Assembly (NCBI GenBank): GCA_002633025.1 | Contig: NMRB01001038.1 | Coordinates: forward strand, 172,575 to 236,574 | Direction: 5' to 3' | Length of the DNA stretch: 64,000 nt | Origin: Notospermus geniculatus | Taxonomy: Eukaryota > Nemertea > Pilidiophora > Heteronemertea > Lineidae | In this document: piece by piece, positions 10,211 through 21,645 of the stretch | How the letters are laid out: each line of letters starts with the position of its first letter | How positions within the stretch are numbered: position 1 is the stretch's first letter | Made by a program: the position numbers and the translations under genes | Notes under the pieces: generated by a model | What the model was told of the DNA's origin: nothing | The model's database searches: none | What the model saw: the letters and a program-made list of their open reading frames with translations, nothing else

Positions 10211-10859
10211 GAAAACGGGTTAAACGATCGCCAAATATTGTCATTTTAGGGGTATAAAAATTGAAATAGTGTTGGCAATGAAAAACCTAACTGACAAAAA
10301 ATGCCACCAATTTTTTGTCAGCCACACATGGATGCTCCCGTGGTGAAGTCATTTGACTCTTTAATAAGGCGCATAAGTTGAGGCTGAATCATAATCACCC
10401 ACTCAGATGAGCTTCCATTTTCTAAGACTACGAGAGATACCTTGGGTCCCTTGTTAATCATTAGATCTAAAGATTCAATTTAAAAACTTGTCATGAAAAC
10501 TTCCATTCGAGCAGCTACGGACTGAGCAATCCTCTGAAAATGCCACCAGATGAAAGGAAGGCAATATTCTTGAATGCTTTGAAATTGAAGTAAAGTCTCC
10601 TTAGTCACCAGTGTAGCCAATAACGCTTTCAAAGGATGATACACAGGTTAAATATTGCTAATTCTGAAGAGAACAACCTTGGGATGGCGAGTTGGTTGAA
10701 ATGATTTTTCAAGCAGACGAACTCGACCAGTTACACGTGGAATTACTCATAATGTAGGAAACTAGATTGAGGGGCTGAAATTCACTTATGCAATTTGATG
10801 GTATTCAATGAAGTACATTTCACCCGAGGGTTGCATGGTGACCTATCACAAGGCTGCTG
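10211..10859. other. Unassigned sequence
   Basis: No gene or repeat recognised. Confidence 0.4.
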
Positions 10860-11354
10860 TACAGGGTGGCCCAAAAAAACGGACAAGCATACTTCCACCA
10901 CCCTCAGTCCCAAACCACTGGTATGAATGGATAGAGAATCTTTCTAGAAGAAAATAAGACCAAGATACCTCGATTCAGTCCAGTAGTTTTACCTCCAGAG
11001 CCATTTTTGTGAAGCAAAGTCAGCATGATTGATAAAGGGGATTACTTGTTATGCAACAATGCTCAAGTTTGATTTTCATGTTCTACATGTACCTGTAGGC
11101 CAACTTCATTTTTTGTTTGTCCTTCCCACAGGATAATCCTTTTTTCAGTTACAAACCTACACTGTTGTGTATGCTCTTGATTGTTCTGTATGGAACAATT
11201 CACAATTCAATAGGGTCTGCAGCTCGAACCACTGGACCGAATCGGGATATCTTGGTGTCTCCTTTCTTCTAGAAAGATTATCCATCCAATGCCATCAGTA
11301 GTTTTGGGCACTGGGTAGTGAAAATATCCTTGTCCGTTTTTGGACCACCCTGTA
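10860..11354. mobile_element. Mariner-like element with about 130-bp TIRs
   Basis: Begins CAGGGTGGCCCAAAAAAACG at 10862 and ends with the inverted CAGGGTGGTCCAAAAACGG at 11352, with TA directly on both sides (10860-10861, 11353-11354). The arms stay similar for about 130 bp, through TCTTTCTAGAAGAAA and a GATTC-GTCCAGT block. A TA TSD and CAGGG ends fit a Tc1/mariner-type non-autonomous element. The roughly 230-bp centre has no transposase. Confidence 0.88.
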
Positions 11355-11835
11355 TGGTATGCAAGGATTTCGTTGCTCTTCAGTAAGAGAAACTGATCAC
11401 GATAATTTAAATAACCTTGTTTCGCGTTAAGTGATGGCCAACTTGTGTCAAGTTCATGAAAACTTCGGCCCTATTGCCCATACTTTCAAATAAACAACTA
11501 CAGGCAAATGTACAACCCACTCCGTGCTACCCTCCACAATGACTGATAACTACTCCATCGGATGTTGCCGTAATCAAGTTAACTCATCAACTAAATCAAT
11601 CCAATAATTTGTAACTGCACAAAACTAATTACGGAGGTCTTTCCTTTGTTTTCCTCCTTGTTGTCACTTGATTAAGAGAGCAGTGGTGAGAAACGAATGC
11701 CATCAATAGCTGAAACAATTAATTTTTGTCAACTACTAACCCATTCATTTCGCAGAGTCCGTTTTTTACGAGGCAGGTATATGGTACATGTAGTTTCTAA
11801 ACATGCTATATGCATGTACAGGCATTGACTACGGT
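11353..11835. other. Unassigned sequence
   Basis: Apart from the TSD shared with the previous element I see nothing annotatable. Confidence 0.4.
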
Positions 11836-11951
11836 GTCTTCCCATTTCGCCCTTTCCCAATTCGCCCCCTAATGGTTATTGGTTAGGGATAGCTGGCTAC
11901 CAGTATTTAATGGATTTACTGTTAGGGGGCGAAATGGGAAGGGGCGAAGAC
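11836..11951. mobile_element. 116-bp foldback, TTCGCCCC-rich arms
   Basis: Left arm GTCTTCCCATTTCGCCC through TTCGCCCCCTAA; right arm TTAGGGGGCGAAATGGGAAG through GGGGCGAAGAC. Single copy in the window. It sits inside a pair of antiparallel open frames that it creates. Confidence 0.85.
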
Positions 11952-12129
11952 ATGTATGTTTATCTACACTTGATATCTTTAATATTTCAAATACTCCCGA
12001 ACCAATTTTGACACGGTTTTTTGCATATGAAGGGAAAACTTGTTGGTCATATTTCAGTATCAAAATTTTTGAAATATGAAAATATCAAAATAATGTAATA
12101 GCTCATCAGAAAAAAACTTGAAAATATGG

Positions 12130-12246
12130 AGCCGTATTCTAGAAGCTTCCTTAACTGTAAGGTTTATCTTTAGCTTTTGTTTGCAGGGCAGAATACAAAA
12201 GCTTAAAGTGGACCTTAGAGCGAAGGAGGCTTCTAGAATACGGGCC
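12130..12246. mobile_element. GGGCC-type foldback K, copy 1
   Basis: GCCGTATTCTAGAAGC at the left faces GGGCCCGTATTCTAGAAGCC at the right. The 117-bp element is a simple hairpin and the most diverged of three K copies (others 14179-14303 and 24975-25092). Confidence 0.8.
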
Positions 12247-13170
12247 CAAATTTTTTATTTTGTAATTTTATTTTCATTTTTATAGTAGTTCTGGTAGAAT
12301 GGAAGTTTGTGAGTATTTTGGTCCTAGTTTCATCAAAATCTGTCGAGTGGTTGGTGAGATATTTGAGATTATCATTTGAGATTATGTTCGATGCCACGAA
12401 GAGAGCACCGAACAATAGGATAGACGTTCGCGTCGGCGTTTCGGGGGCTTTGCGAAAACTCCCTACTATAAAAAAACCCGGGGATTTTATGTAGTGTTAA
12501 ACCAAGGCTATATGGATGAACCAAAAGCAGTGTGTCACTAAATACACAAGTCACCAGCTTTAAAACCTGACAGAAAAAAATACTTGAAAAAGTGCATCGG
12601 TACTGAGTTCACCAATGGACAGGCTTGGAAATATAACTGGCCTGGAAATCAATGACTCTTCACCATAGTGAATGATACTCATAATTACTCTGTTATCACA
12701 TTTAGCTTAATTACCAAGTGCATTTACCAATTTTATGCCCCAATGATTAAAGGTTTATTGGGAGTTATCAAGATTATGCCACCATAAAATTTCACTTAGC
12801 GCGACGGATTTTGCACTATCTGAGATCAGACTTGCCGTGATTCTACGCATACTCCCCATCAGGGACAATCCAAAGGACAAACCGATTGAAGTAGCCTTTG
12901 ACAACGTCACATAAACACTGATGATGGTTGACACCTACATTGACAGTTTCAGTACACAGTCAGTCACATGATTCAAATTAAGCGAACTGGGGATAATCAA
13001 TCTTTTGATTTGGCACCTGAAAGTTCAGTTTGAAAATTCAGATACACATGACTGACAAGCTTTGGGTTGATTTCTCTATCAGCTGGCCACAGATCCCAAC
13101 TCACTGACTTCGGAAAAGTGTTCATTTCAGCCATTTTGCTCCAACTCTGTCACAATTTCCTGACCAATTC
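12247..13170. other. Unassigned sequence
   Basis: About 0.9 kb without recognisable features; short antiparallel open frames near 12233-12554 have no coding signature. Confidence 0.4.
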
Positions 13171-13751
13171 AAAGCACGACTGTAACTCTTTATCTCTCCC
13201 CACTTTAATAAGACTGGTCTCCTGTCCAACCTATATATAGCCAGTGGTAACACCGAGGCTGGGACTGATACTATGTCGAAACAAAAATGGCCGCCATACC
13301 TTCATCACTTGAGAAGTTCACGGTGCTGTTATAGCGTGAATAACCCTTCATCAGGTAAGGTAACATGCTTCAACTCATTCTTTTATGTGTAGCAACACTC
13401 TCAATACCTAATTGGTAACTCAGGTCATTCAAATAGATAGATTTGAACAGTCTTGTCCAGCATGCATATACGACGTTGCCCAAAGGTTACGCCGGCCGTC
13501 GCGATGCCCGTGTCACACAGTCCCGAAGTTGACACCCGATGGCCATACGAATTAATAGAAAATTTTGGAAATCTTACTGATAAATGCCAGCCTGAAGAAG
13601 ACCCCGGTTGGGATCGAAAATTTGAAAGATTTTGGAAGTTGACTTCGGGGCCATCTTCACGCAAAATTCAAAATTCCCTATTCGTGTGGCCATCGGGTGT
13701 CTAATTTCGGGACAGTGTGACACGGGCATTATGCATACAATCGTGCTATAA
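13171..13751. mobile_element. Element S, copy 1, interrupted by T
   Basis: Shares ACACCGAGGCTGG, AACCCTTCATCAGGTAAGG and ATAGATTTGAACAGT with copies at 18099-18533 and 34918-35621. After T (13504-13729) the S end resumes as TTATGCATACAATCGTGCTA, matching the end of the third copy. Confidence 0.85.
13504..13729. mobile_element. Element T, nested in S
   Basis: 226 bp with inverted ends of about 48 bp: ATGCCCGTGTCACACAGTCC at the left and ATGCCCGTGTCACACTGTCC (other strand) at the right, both continuing to GATGGCCA-ACGAAT. Inside at 13592-13619 is CTGAAGAA followed by the hairpin GACCCCGGTTGGGATC and GAAA. Confidence 0.88.
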
Positions 13752-14109
13752 TGACAGAAATTCAGGTTTCTCAACTCTATGATGAAAAAAGAAATACGGA
13801 TATTGTAAATTTTTCTCAAACATGCTCTGTTTTCGAAATTACATAAACTAGGAAATAATGGCACATTGTAAGAACGGTATCTTCAGGTCTAAATCTAAGA
13901 ATATAAGCTGCCAAAGCGCCAAGGCCATCAAAAGAACATCAACCATTAAGTGATACCGCTGAACCAATGTCAGCACATGTTAATAGCATTACACGAGAAA
14001 CAATGAGAGAAGGGCTTTGAAATAACGATCAAAGATGGACTAACACCCTGCCTTTCTCATCTACCAGATACTGTTAGTAGAGCCCGCCATTTTTGCTGAC
14101 TTCATGTTA

Positions 14110-14742
14110 CCATAAAGGAATCAAACATAAAGGTTTAACTGCGAACGATGAACTAACTCACTGAGGGATACACTTCATGGCCCGTATTTTAGAATACGTG
14201 TACTCCTCAACGTAAAGGAGTTCCCCAAGGCTATTGTTCTCCTGTTGAGAACAATAGCCTTGAGGAAGTCCTTTACGTTGAGGAGCATTCTAAAATACGG
14301 CCCATGTGTTGCCACCTGATGTCTCTCATTGCCTGAATTTTGGCTTTGCGTAATAGGCAGGAGCTTCAACTTTTTTGTGGTAGTGGGGTACATGAATCTG
14401 TCAACTTGATGCCTTGAATTCCATTGCTGAGGATAACAGAGCTATTTTCAGCACAATTAGTGTTCCATGTGCAAATGTACACGTTCATGTACATAAGCCT
14501 ATTCAAATGTACACAGATGACCCTGCGCTCTCATCGTTTGTGGGGTTCTCATTAATTCAGTCGTTTTGTATCATAAGATCAACTAGTCGGAATTCAACAA
14601 AATTTGCACCAAACATGCAGAAGTGCCTTGCCTATCACATGGAAGAGTCGGAATGCAAATCTGTTGAGGTTTAAAGGGATACTGTCGACATTTATAAAAT
14701 GCTAAATTTGTAAGTTGAACCTTTATGTTTGATTCCTTTACG
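14110..14742. mobile_element. Element J, copy 2, interrupted by K
   Basis: Full ends: CCATAAAGGAATCAAACA on the left and its inverted match ending TGATTCCTTTACG. Length without the insert is about 508 bp. Its 86-codon plus-strand frame (14414-14674) parallels the one in copy 1, but differences fall on all codon positions alike. Confidence 0.88.
14179..14303. mobile_element. Foldback K, copy 2, nested in J
   Basis: A 125-bp near-perfect hairpin, GGCCCGTATTTTAGAA facing GGGCCGTATTTTAGAA. Copy 1 of J reads CACTTCATGTGTTGCC at this site; here the left flank ends CACTTCAT and the right flank begins ATGTGTTGCC. AT, or CATG if one terminal base pair is counted as target, is thus duplicated. Confidence 0.9.
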
Positions 14743-16653
14743 AATTACCAAAAGTCCAAGATAAACTTTAAAAGGAGTCCACTACTCCCGAAATGGTTAG
14801 ATTGCGTTTTTGCACTGCGGGGAAGATGTTTTATTAACAGAAACATTCGACACAAAACTGAAACAGACAAGCAATAATTATCTCAAAATCAGATCCAATG
14901 ACTCGGGACAGGTGATGAATGTAAATGTGCAATGTCAGGGCCTAGGATTTGGCCAAGATAACTCAGGTGACACACTCTGTGACTCTGCAAACAGAATGAT
15001 GTTTTCCTAAAAACGCTCTAACATTCAATTTTATAGTTAAAATTCCAACCACAGAGAAAGGGCAGGCCGACACACTGAAACATGTACACAGTACAAGAAA
15101 GCACTAACCCATGCAGCGAATGAGTCCATTAAAATCCTAATGGCATTTATAAGCACATCAATCTGAATTTAACTCTGTCTCGGGCAGCAATATGAACGAA
15201 GAAATCTCGTGATTTAAATTCCTTGCAGGAGACAGGCTCTCTTCGGCTTATGGCTTCATTATTTTGAACTAGAAATGTCAGAGGGTGCATGAAGTTGTGT
15301 TGGGTTTGGTTCATCATGGATTGGGAAACTGGCAGTCTAAGAAATCTGATAAAAGTTACAATATTCGCATCCTTCAAAAGGGCTTAGACTGATTTCTGCC
15401 GTTATGGTAAGTGCAACAATGTCAGATGCCCAAGATTAACTGTTTTTTAATGAACTATTGAACCCTAGCTCCTGAAGTCATGTAAATTTTTCCATTTGTT
15501 CCCTGAAGGGTTTTCATTAAAAGTGGCACTATGATTTTTCAGAGCCAAAAATGCACAGATGAAGTTAAAAACTGGCAAATATAGTTATTATTCATATGAA
15601 AGAGCGTTACTTGGTGACCTCTCATTGACCTTGACTTCCTCAATCAAGGTCAAACAGAGGCATTATCCTGGCGCTTTCGGGCGTTACAGGTAGAGCCACC
15701 TCGGGCGCTACAGGTAATTATTCAGAGATGAATTACCTCATTTTCCTGAGATGACGTCATCAGGCATTATTAGCACAAAAGATAATGAACCAAGTTTTGG
15801 CCACTTCGTTTTTCAAAGAGCTAAGTATCAAATGCCCATAACTTCCTTAATTCCCAATATTTTTAAAATGCGTAAAAAGCATGTTATTTTGCCTGTCAGG
15901 GACTTTTTAATGGGATTTAAAAATGAAAAATTGAAATTGTATATGAAGCTTGGACTTTAATACGGTAAAACATATTCAAATATGCTGAAAATTCTCATTG
16001 GACCATACTTTTTAGGCAACAGGTAAGTAGTAGAATACTCTCCTTCATGGCTCATTTTCATTCAATAGAACCGACAAGGGCGCTCCGGACAGTGTCGCTG
16101 TAACTAGACCCAGGCGCGATCTCCCTTTGGTTTACAGGTTTCAGTAATGAAGTGAAACTCCTACTTTACAGATGTAAACTGGATAATGTCACATGAATAT
16201 GATTATGCTGAAAAAAAAACGAAAATTTCCAACACAGTAATTTTAACTCCCAGAGTTCAGATTGTTTCATGCGTTGAAAATCTAACTCCAGACTTGATGA
16301 GTCAGTTGCTACAAATTTTAATTCCAACGGGACACATTCCATTATTTCAGAGAATTTAACCCAGGAATTTAAATCACTCAAAATGCTGTCATTAACGGAG
16401 CAAGACCTGATCGCGATCAGTAGGGCAGTGAAAACGTTTTCCTGGCATCGTAGAGGAATGCTGCAATCAGATGAATGAGTCAGCATCCGCACCGGGAGAA
16501 TCGTACAACCCATGAACCGTGCTAATCATGCAGTCGTCGTCGTGACACATTTTTTTATTCCAAAAATCAAGAATCCCCATATGTGAATAGTGCGGCGAGA
16601 ATGGCGAATTTCCGAACACAAGGGAGGCAGACAGAAGAGCAAGTGGCACACTG
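14743..16653. other. Mostly unassigned; short palindromic motifs
   Basis: About 1.9 kb without recognised repeats. It contains a perfect CRE octamer TGACGTCA at about 15753-15760 and an inverted pair TTGACCTTGAC / ATCAAGGTCAA near 15627-15655. A 115-codon minus frame (16513 to 16166) starts with ATG but shows no domain I recognise; it could be an exon or chance. Confidence 0.4.
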
Positions 16654-16901
16654 AACAAGAGGCCCATGGGCCTTGCGCTCAGCTGACTATGACCTGCTAA
16701 CCCAAGAGGTTGTAACAGGGGTAAAAGGAGACAAGTACGTTTACGAATTATTCACCTTTGTAATGGCTAAATCAGGCTGAAATTTGATATGCACCTAAAG
16801 GTCATCTAGAGGGAGGTACATGTATATATCAAATTTGAGCACTCCGGGTCAAGCCGTCCCCGAGTTATAGCACTCAGATGATTCTCGGGTTACGCCACCT
16901 G
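16654..16901 (+). repeat. AGGCCCATGGGCCT-headed dispersed element
   Basis: Begins ACAAGAGGCCCATGGGCCTT with an internal 14-bp palindrome, then GCGCTCAGCTGA. I remember similar heads in other marine invertebrate repeats. Its body (AAATTTGATATGCACCTAAA and onward) runs up to the next element. Confidence 0.5.
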
Positions 16902-17171
16902 CACTGAAAAAAAATTCCGGCTCGTGTTGAGTACTTTGGACTACTCATCAGTCATTTTGTCCGTGAGATGAGTAGAAAGGTACTAATCGGGTACTCATCG
17001 GGTACTCAGCGGGCCAAGGAGCTGCATTTGGAGTTCCTTATTACTCGGTATGAGTATCTTTCTACTAGCTATGAGTATCTTTCTGCTCAATATGAGTACC
17101 CTTCTACTCATCTCACGGACAAAACGAGTACCCCGAAGGTACTCAACATGATTAGGATTTTTTTTTCAGTG
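16902..17171. mobile_element. 270-bp TIR element, CACTGAAAAAAAA ends
   Basis: Ends CACTGAAAAAAAATTCC and, inverted, CACTGAAAAAAAAATCC. Inside, TTTGTCCGTGAGATGAGTAG at the left faces its complement at the right. The right half also has three tandem copies of a 20-bp ATGAGTA-CTTTCT unit. CACT-type ends recall CACTA transposons, but I see no matching 3-bp TSD. Confidence 0.75.
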
Positions 17172-17184
17172 TGGGAGCCATATT

Positions 17185-17337
17185 GAGTTTTTCAGTGCAA
17201 TGGTGGATTCCCCGATAAATATTGCATAACATATTATCCATTGACCCTGTCAGTCAGTGCAATGGTGGAGTTTTTCAGTGCAATGGTGGATTCCCCGATA
17301 AATATTGCATAACATATTATCCATTGACCCTGTCAGT
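17185..17337 (+). repeat. Perfect 83-bp-period tandem duplication
   Basis: The 70-bp block starting GAGTTTTTCAGTGCAATGGT at 17185 recurs unchanged at 17268. The two are joined by AGTGCAATGGTG, itself a partial copy. Lack of divergence means a recent duplication. Confidence 0.93.
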
Positions 17338-17384
17338 CACTTTTCTGAATAAGGGATTTCGTATGGGATTTCATTCTCGGCTCT

Positions 17385-17560
17385 TCACGTCCGTCGCATG
17401 GGACAGTAAGCCGTGGTCTTGTACCTTGTTTCTTTGCAAGGGCAAGTAAAAGTTCCCATCCAAGTGAGGAATATGAGTGGCTTGAGATGGCCTCTTCGTA
17501 CTCACCAGGGCCAATAATGCTATGGCTTCGGCCCTGATGGAAAAATGTAATACTAATACA
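17385..17560 (+). mobile_element. Hairpin-tailed retroposon Y, copy 1
   Basis: Matches the 3' part of 26885-27245: GTCCGTCGCATGGGACAG, GCAAGGGCAAGTAAAAG, CCATCCAAGTGAGGAA, then the terminal hairpin CAGGGCCAATAATGC-ATGGCTTCGGCCCTG. A short AT-rich tail follows. I see no clear TSD for this copy. Confidence 0.75.
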
Positions 17561-17869
17561 AATAATTATCTGAATTCCAGCTGGATATCTCTAGACACTA
17601 TAACAAACCACTAGACTGAACAACATGCATAGTTGTAGGAGATCAGGTAGGCCTATCGGTGCTCGGTAGACGGGCACCCTAATTTTGGCAGCAAATCATT
17701 TAATTTGTCGGCGAAATTCATGAATGTGCAACATTTTTTCTCAGAGATAAATACCTAAATCTTCCTTAGATCAATTTAATATGGTGATGTCCTCTCAAAA
17801 TGTGGGCCTCGGTTACCAGCTAAATTTTACTTCAAATCCTGCACCCAGGGCCCCTGTCATCTCAAACAA

Positions 17870-18014
17870 CCTCATACGCAAAAGACGTCATTGCAGCAGG
17901 CGAAATTTGTGGTACCAACCATCCCCTGAAATACATTACATGTACGTCATGGAACTGAAGTCCAGTTTCGTATCTTATACTTCGTGTTTCGTCAGATTTG
18001 CGAAACCTCACTAA
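17870..18014. mobile_element. Foldback family B, half copy
   Basis: One arm of family B in inverse orientation, ending TTCGTCAGATTTGCGAAACC then TCAC and TA. The other arm is absent. Confidence 0.8.
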
Positions 18015-18098
18015 TGTCAGATATAAGTGCAAAGAAAGAGGCGGTTGTGAAGACCCTGGGTGCGAGGACTATGTTTGTCGCAGTATGGGACTTTGGTG

Positions 18099-18533
18099 CT
18101 TAAAGCGCGACTATATGCGTTAGGTGACTCTTTCTCCCTCCACACCTCGATATGACTGGTCCCCTGTCCAGCCGTAGCCAGTGATAACACCGAGGCTGGA
18201 CTGATACTATATCATGGCAGCCATAGCTTCACCACTTGACAAGTTCAACGTGGTGTTATACCGTGAATAACCCTTCATCAGGTAAGGTACACATGCTTCA
18301 ACTCATTTGTTTACGTGTAAGAACACACAGAATACCTCATTGGTAACTTCGATAGATTTGAACAGTTTGTCGAGCATGCATTGACAAGATGATGATCAAC
18401 CTCACCACCATGAATTAGCTCTATGTGTAAATGGTGTACATTGACGGTGTGTATAATGCTACGAACGAGGTCACGACGGCGTCACGAAATTCCGTTTTGG
18501 ATGCATAGCGTGGCGCTTTAAAGGGTTACTGAT
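18099..18533. mobile_element. Element S, copy 2 (uninterrupted)
   Basis: Begins TTAAAGCGCGACTATATGCG and ends GGCGCTTTAAAG, inverted ends of about 12-25 bp. It carries CTTCATCAGGTAAGG, a splice-donor-like word found in all three S copies. Length about 435 bp. Confidence 0.82.
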
Positions 18534-18787
18534 CGCCCCAGACCCAAACCCAAACACGTGTTCAGCTTATTCAGCGCAGGTTAGTGACAATTTCTCATTA
18601 TAAACTGTCATAGCTCCTATTGAGTTCGTACCAAAATTTCAATTTCATTAGAAATTGACATGCTGCCAGCTGATGATGTATAGCTTTCCTTGCTGTGTTG
18701 AGTCATGACAAAGTTTTGATAAATCACCTGAAATTGCAAATTCCCCAAATGGTTTTTGAAGGTGCACTTATTTTTGTTAGGTTTTTA

Positions 18788-18900
18788 TGGATCAAATTTC
18801 CCCAGCACCAATCATGAGAAGTTTCTTTTGTATTGGTCCGCTAGAACTGTGCTACCATCTTTTGGCAATACGCGCAGCTGACTGCTCCTATTGCTGCAGC
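18788..18900 (+). repeat. Dispersed repeat I, copy 2 (partial)
   Basis: Contains TATTGGTCCGCTAGAACTG and GCTACCATCTTTTGGCA as in 9460-9625. The upstream half is missing. Confidence 0.65.
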
Positions 18901-19189
18901 TCTGCTGCCTTCGAATACCATTTATAACATGGTCAACTACAAAACTTGGCTTACCTAAGGATATAATCCGTTAAAATACGGTAATTTGTAATTTGAAATT
19001 GAGAATTTCATGGGCCGGGAAATTATTTTTAATGTCATTTTGACTGCCACAACTAATTCCCTGTAAGTACCTCCAGCAAAAAGTTCTAAGTGGATATAAA
19101 AATGCAACCCATGTTTGATGCAAAAGAAAAAATTATTACGAGAAACCTTGGTACACGATGACCTGAAACAGTCATACAGAATCCTCGGA

Positions 19190-19345
19190 TAACCCCGACT
19201 CTAGAAAAGACTTTTGTAGAGTTTCAGATTGTAAAGTTCCACTTGAAAAAGACGCGGTTGGGGTAGAAAATTTGTGAATTCTGGATAATATTGACTTTTT
19301 GCTTATTACCATTTTGTGTGTCAATTTTGTGCTATTTGTATCCTG
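19190..19345. repeat. Diverged copy of the 37.2-37.4 kb hairpin repeat
   Basis: Shares GAGTTTCAGATTGTAAAGTT, CCACTTGAAAAAGAC and TTTTGTGTGTCAATTTTGTG with 37240-37460 in inverse orientation. Here only one arm and the loop-side flank remain, and the core reads GACGCGGTTGGGGT. Confidence 0.8.
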
Positions 19346-20359
19346 GTCCCCTTGGATAAGCTTTCAGGGGCACCTTTTTGGCACACCCTGTAGAGCTGCA
19401 AACTAAGAATGTTTTTAGATAAAATCATTTTCCTCTGCCGTTGAAACTATCTCAACTCATTCAGCAAGAAAATGGTTTGTTAAAACTTGGCAAAGAAATT
19501 ATTACATCAATCATCAATCAGCGTGATGGTGGAGAATAAGAAGGAACGTCTTCTTTTTCTTAAAATTGAAAAACGATTTTCTGAAATTATGTGTGAAATG
19601 TTCTGTGCCAGCTGTTACAACAAAGAAAAAGTAAAAAAGAGACTGAACCCAATAAGACACAATACATGATGAATTACCAATAACTTCAAACTAACAAGTA
19701 ATTAGCGCCATTTAAATCATAGTTTCCCATTCTTCTTTGACAGGCAACTCGAACTTTATGGACCTTTTTTTCAGCTAAAGTGCTCTTACTACCACACCAA
19801 TCAATATTTGGCTAATGTGCAATCGGCATGTCAACTTGGTGTGTTGAAATGGTGAAGTGTTAGAGTTTAATGTAACATTGAACTCTGGGTACGAGATTGG
19901 TCTCGCCTTAAGAATTCCAATTCCAATAAGGATGTAACACTTTTATGGGCTGTAGGAGTTTCAAAATACATGTACATAATTGGTTCACGTGGGCCTATAG
20001 TCCCTTTAAGTGACCATTATTGTATTTGGTCCAAAATGAGCTTTCGACACAGTTTTCGGCACTAAATCATTATCGGCTTTCAAAACACTCAGGTGGTACA
20101 TGTATATGTTACTTTTTATGCCTAGTAGTGTCCGGGCTAATAATAAGACAGATTATTTTGCGATTAATATGTTTTTTCTGGCATTTTGTGGTTTTTCACT
20201 GATTTCATAATTAAGAAATGATTCTGATTGGTTTAAAATCCATGGGGTTTACATAGGCTCCCCTATTTACCGACGGAGTCCGAAAGTAGGACAGAGGCTG
20301 ATGAGCACGTGTTCGCCGAGGTTGAGAACCACATGGATTTGTATTTAGAAGTGGATTTA
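19346..20359. other. Unassigned sequence
   Basis: About 1 kb with no recognisable gene. CTGGGTACGAGATTGG at 19885-19900 is one of several scattered copies of that word. Confidence 0.4.
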
Positions 20360-20512
20360 TATTTAGAATATGAAATAGAAATCGGGTTTCTAAGGTGAAA
20401 GACATTGCTTCCTACCAGATTCGAACCCACAGACCCTCGCATGAGGCATCAATCGCCAGCACTAAGGGGCAGCACGCCTAAAACCACTAGGCGCGCTCCC
20501 CGCGCTCCTTAT
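20360..20512 (-). mobile_element. tRNA-derived SINE, near full length
   Basis: On the minus strand the head runs GGGGAGCGCGCCTAGTGG, TTTTAGGCG, then GTGGGTTCGAATCTGG (B-box) and GGTAGGAAGC with the GTCTTTCACCTTAGAAACC tail. It is the reference for the truncated copies at 1705-1792 and 24938-25192. A weak TSD (TTATATT) may flank it. Polymerase III would transcribe it leftward. Confidence 0.8.
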
Positions 20513-20953
20513 ATTGTTGCTAGCTTCCATATAAACAAAGGAACAGGCGAACAAGGTTAAAACAAAGAAAGTGATTTTGATCCTGAGAAAGCATTTGACA
20601 CAATAGGCATAAGCAGACGAGATGAGAAAAGAAAAGATAGGGCGATAAAGACAAGGAAGGAACAATGTATTTTCCAAATCCTACCTAAGCTGAAGGCTAC
20701 CAAGGAAGTAACTATTTTGTGATTATGACAAAATAATCATGACAATCTATCTTGTCTGACACGTCCATGATGTCAGGATGATAAGATGGATTATGTACAT
20801 TATTGGTCAGAGGCAGGCAGGGCCCAGGTATTAGGTAATGTAATGTACAAACTGATTATTGCTATGAAGGAGATTATTTTGAACGATATAGGCAGAAATA
20901 AAGGCAGACACCAGTCCAATGAAAAAGACGTTTCAGATGAAATAGATAATAAT
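20513..20953. other. Unassigned sequence
   Basis: Nothing recognised beyond short open frames. Confidence 0.4.
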
Positions 20954-21103
20954 AGGGAGCTTTAGAAATCAAATGATAAACGTAAACTTTACGACAACGT
21001 TATTTTTCATAGTACGCATTAATCAGATTTTATATTGCATTTCCGGTTTAAAAATATCGTTGTCGTTAACGTTTACGTTTATCGTTTGATTTCTAAACCT
21101 CCG
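20954..21103. mobile_element. Foldback family C, copy 2
   Basis: About 148 bp. Ends GGGAGCTTTAGAAATCAAA and, inverted, CGGAGGTTTAGAAATCAAA, continuing to GATAAACGTAAAC, with TA on each side. It directly abuts the 41-bp tandem array. Confidence 0.88.
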
Positions 21104-21106
21104 TAC

Positions 21107-21645
21107 TGTGTAAAAGTCTCTCTCCCTAGAACTATAGGGAGAGGGATCGCGATCAAAGTTTCTCTGTGTCAGAAAACTAGGGAGAGAGTCATCTGAGTCT
21201 CTCTGTCAAGGAGCTAGGGGGAGGGATCATGATCTAAATATTTGTCAAGAAACTAGGGAAAGCGGTCATGATCAAAGTCTCCCTGTCGAGAAACTAGGGA
21301 AAGGGGCCATGATCAAAGTCTCCCTGTCGAGAAACTAGGGAAAGGGGCCATGATCAAAGTCTCCCTGTCGAGAAACTAGGGGGAGTGGTCACGATCAAAG
21401 TCTCCCTGTCGAGAAACTAGGGAAAGGGGCCATGATCAAAGTCTCCCTGTTGAGAAACTAGGGAAAGGGGTCATGATCAAAGTCTCTCTGTCAAGAAACT
21501 AGGGAAAGGAGTCATGATCAAAGTCTGTCTGTCAAGAAACTGGGGAAAGGGGTGATCATCAAAGTCTGTCTGTCAAGAAACAAGGGAACATGATCAAAGT
21601 ATCTTTGACAAGAAACTAGGGAGAGGAGTCATGATCAAAGTACAT
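21107..21645 (+). repeat. 41-bp tandem array, about 13 units
   Basis: GATCAAAG recurs at 21311, 21352, 21393, 21434, 21475 and 21516, exactly 41 bp apart, with more diverged units on both sides. The unit contains TCTCCCTGTCGAGAAACTAG. Central units are most alike and edge units most diverged, as expected if unequal crossing over homogenises the centre. Confidence 0.95.

Noticed and set aside
9789-14674. Similar 82- and 86-codon open frames in two copies of element J (also partly at 21764-21985), suggesting a conserved small protein.
   Set aside because: Neither starts with ATG (both TTG). Comparing the copies codon by codon I count about a dozen residue-changing differences and about five silent ones, as expected for neutral DNA.
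16166-16513. 115-codon minus frame with ATG as a gene.
   Set aside because: No domain, no splice signals in convincing positions, and biased toward Leu/Ser as AT-rich random sequence gives; noted but not called.
21107-21645. CRISPR-like array.
   Set aside because: Units are contiguous 41-bp repeats with no unique spacers, in eukaryotic DNA.
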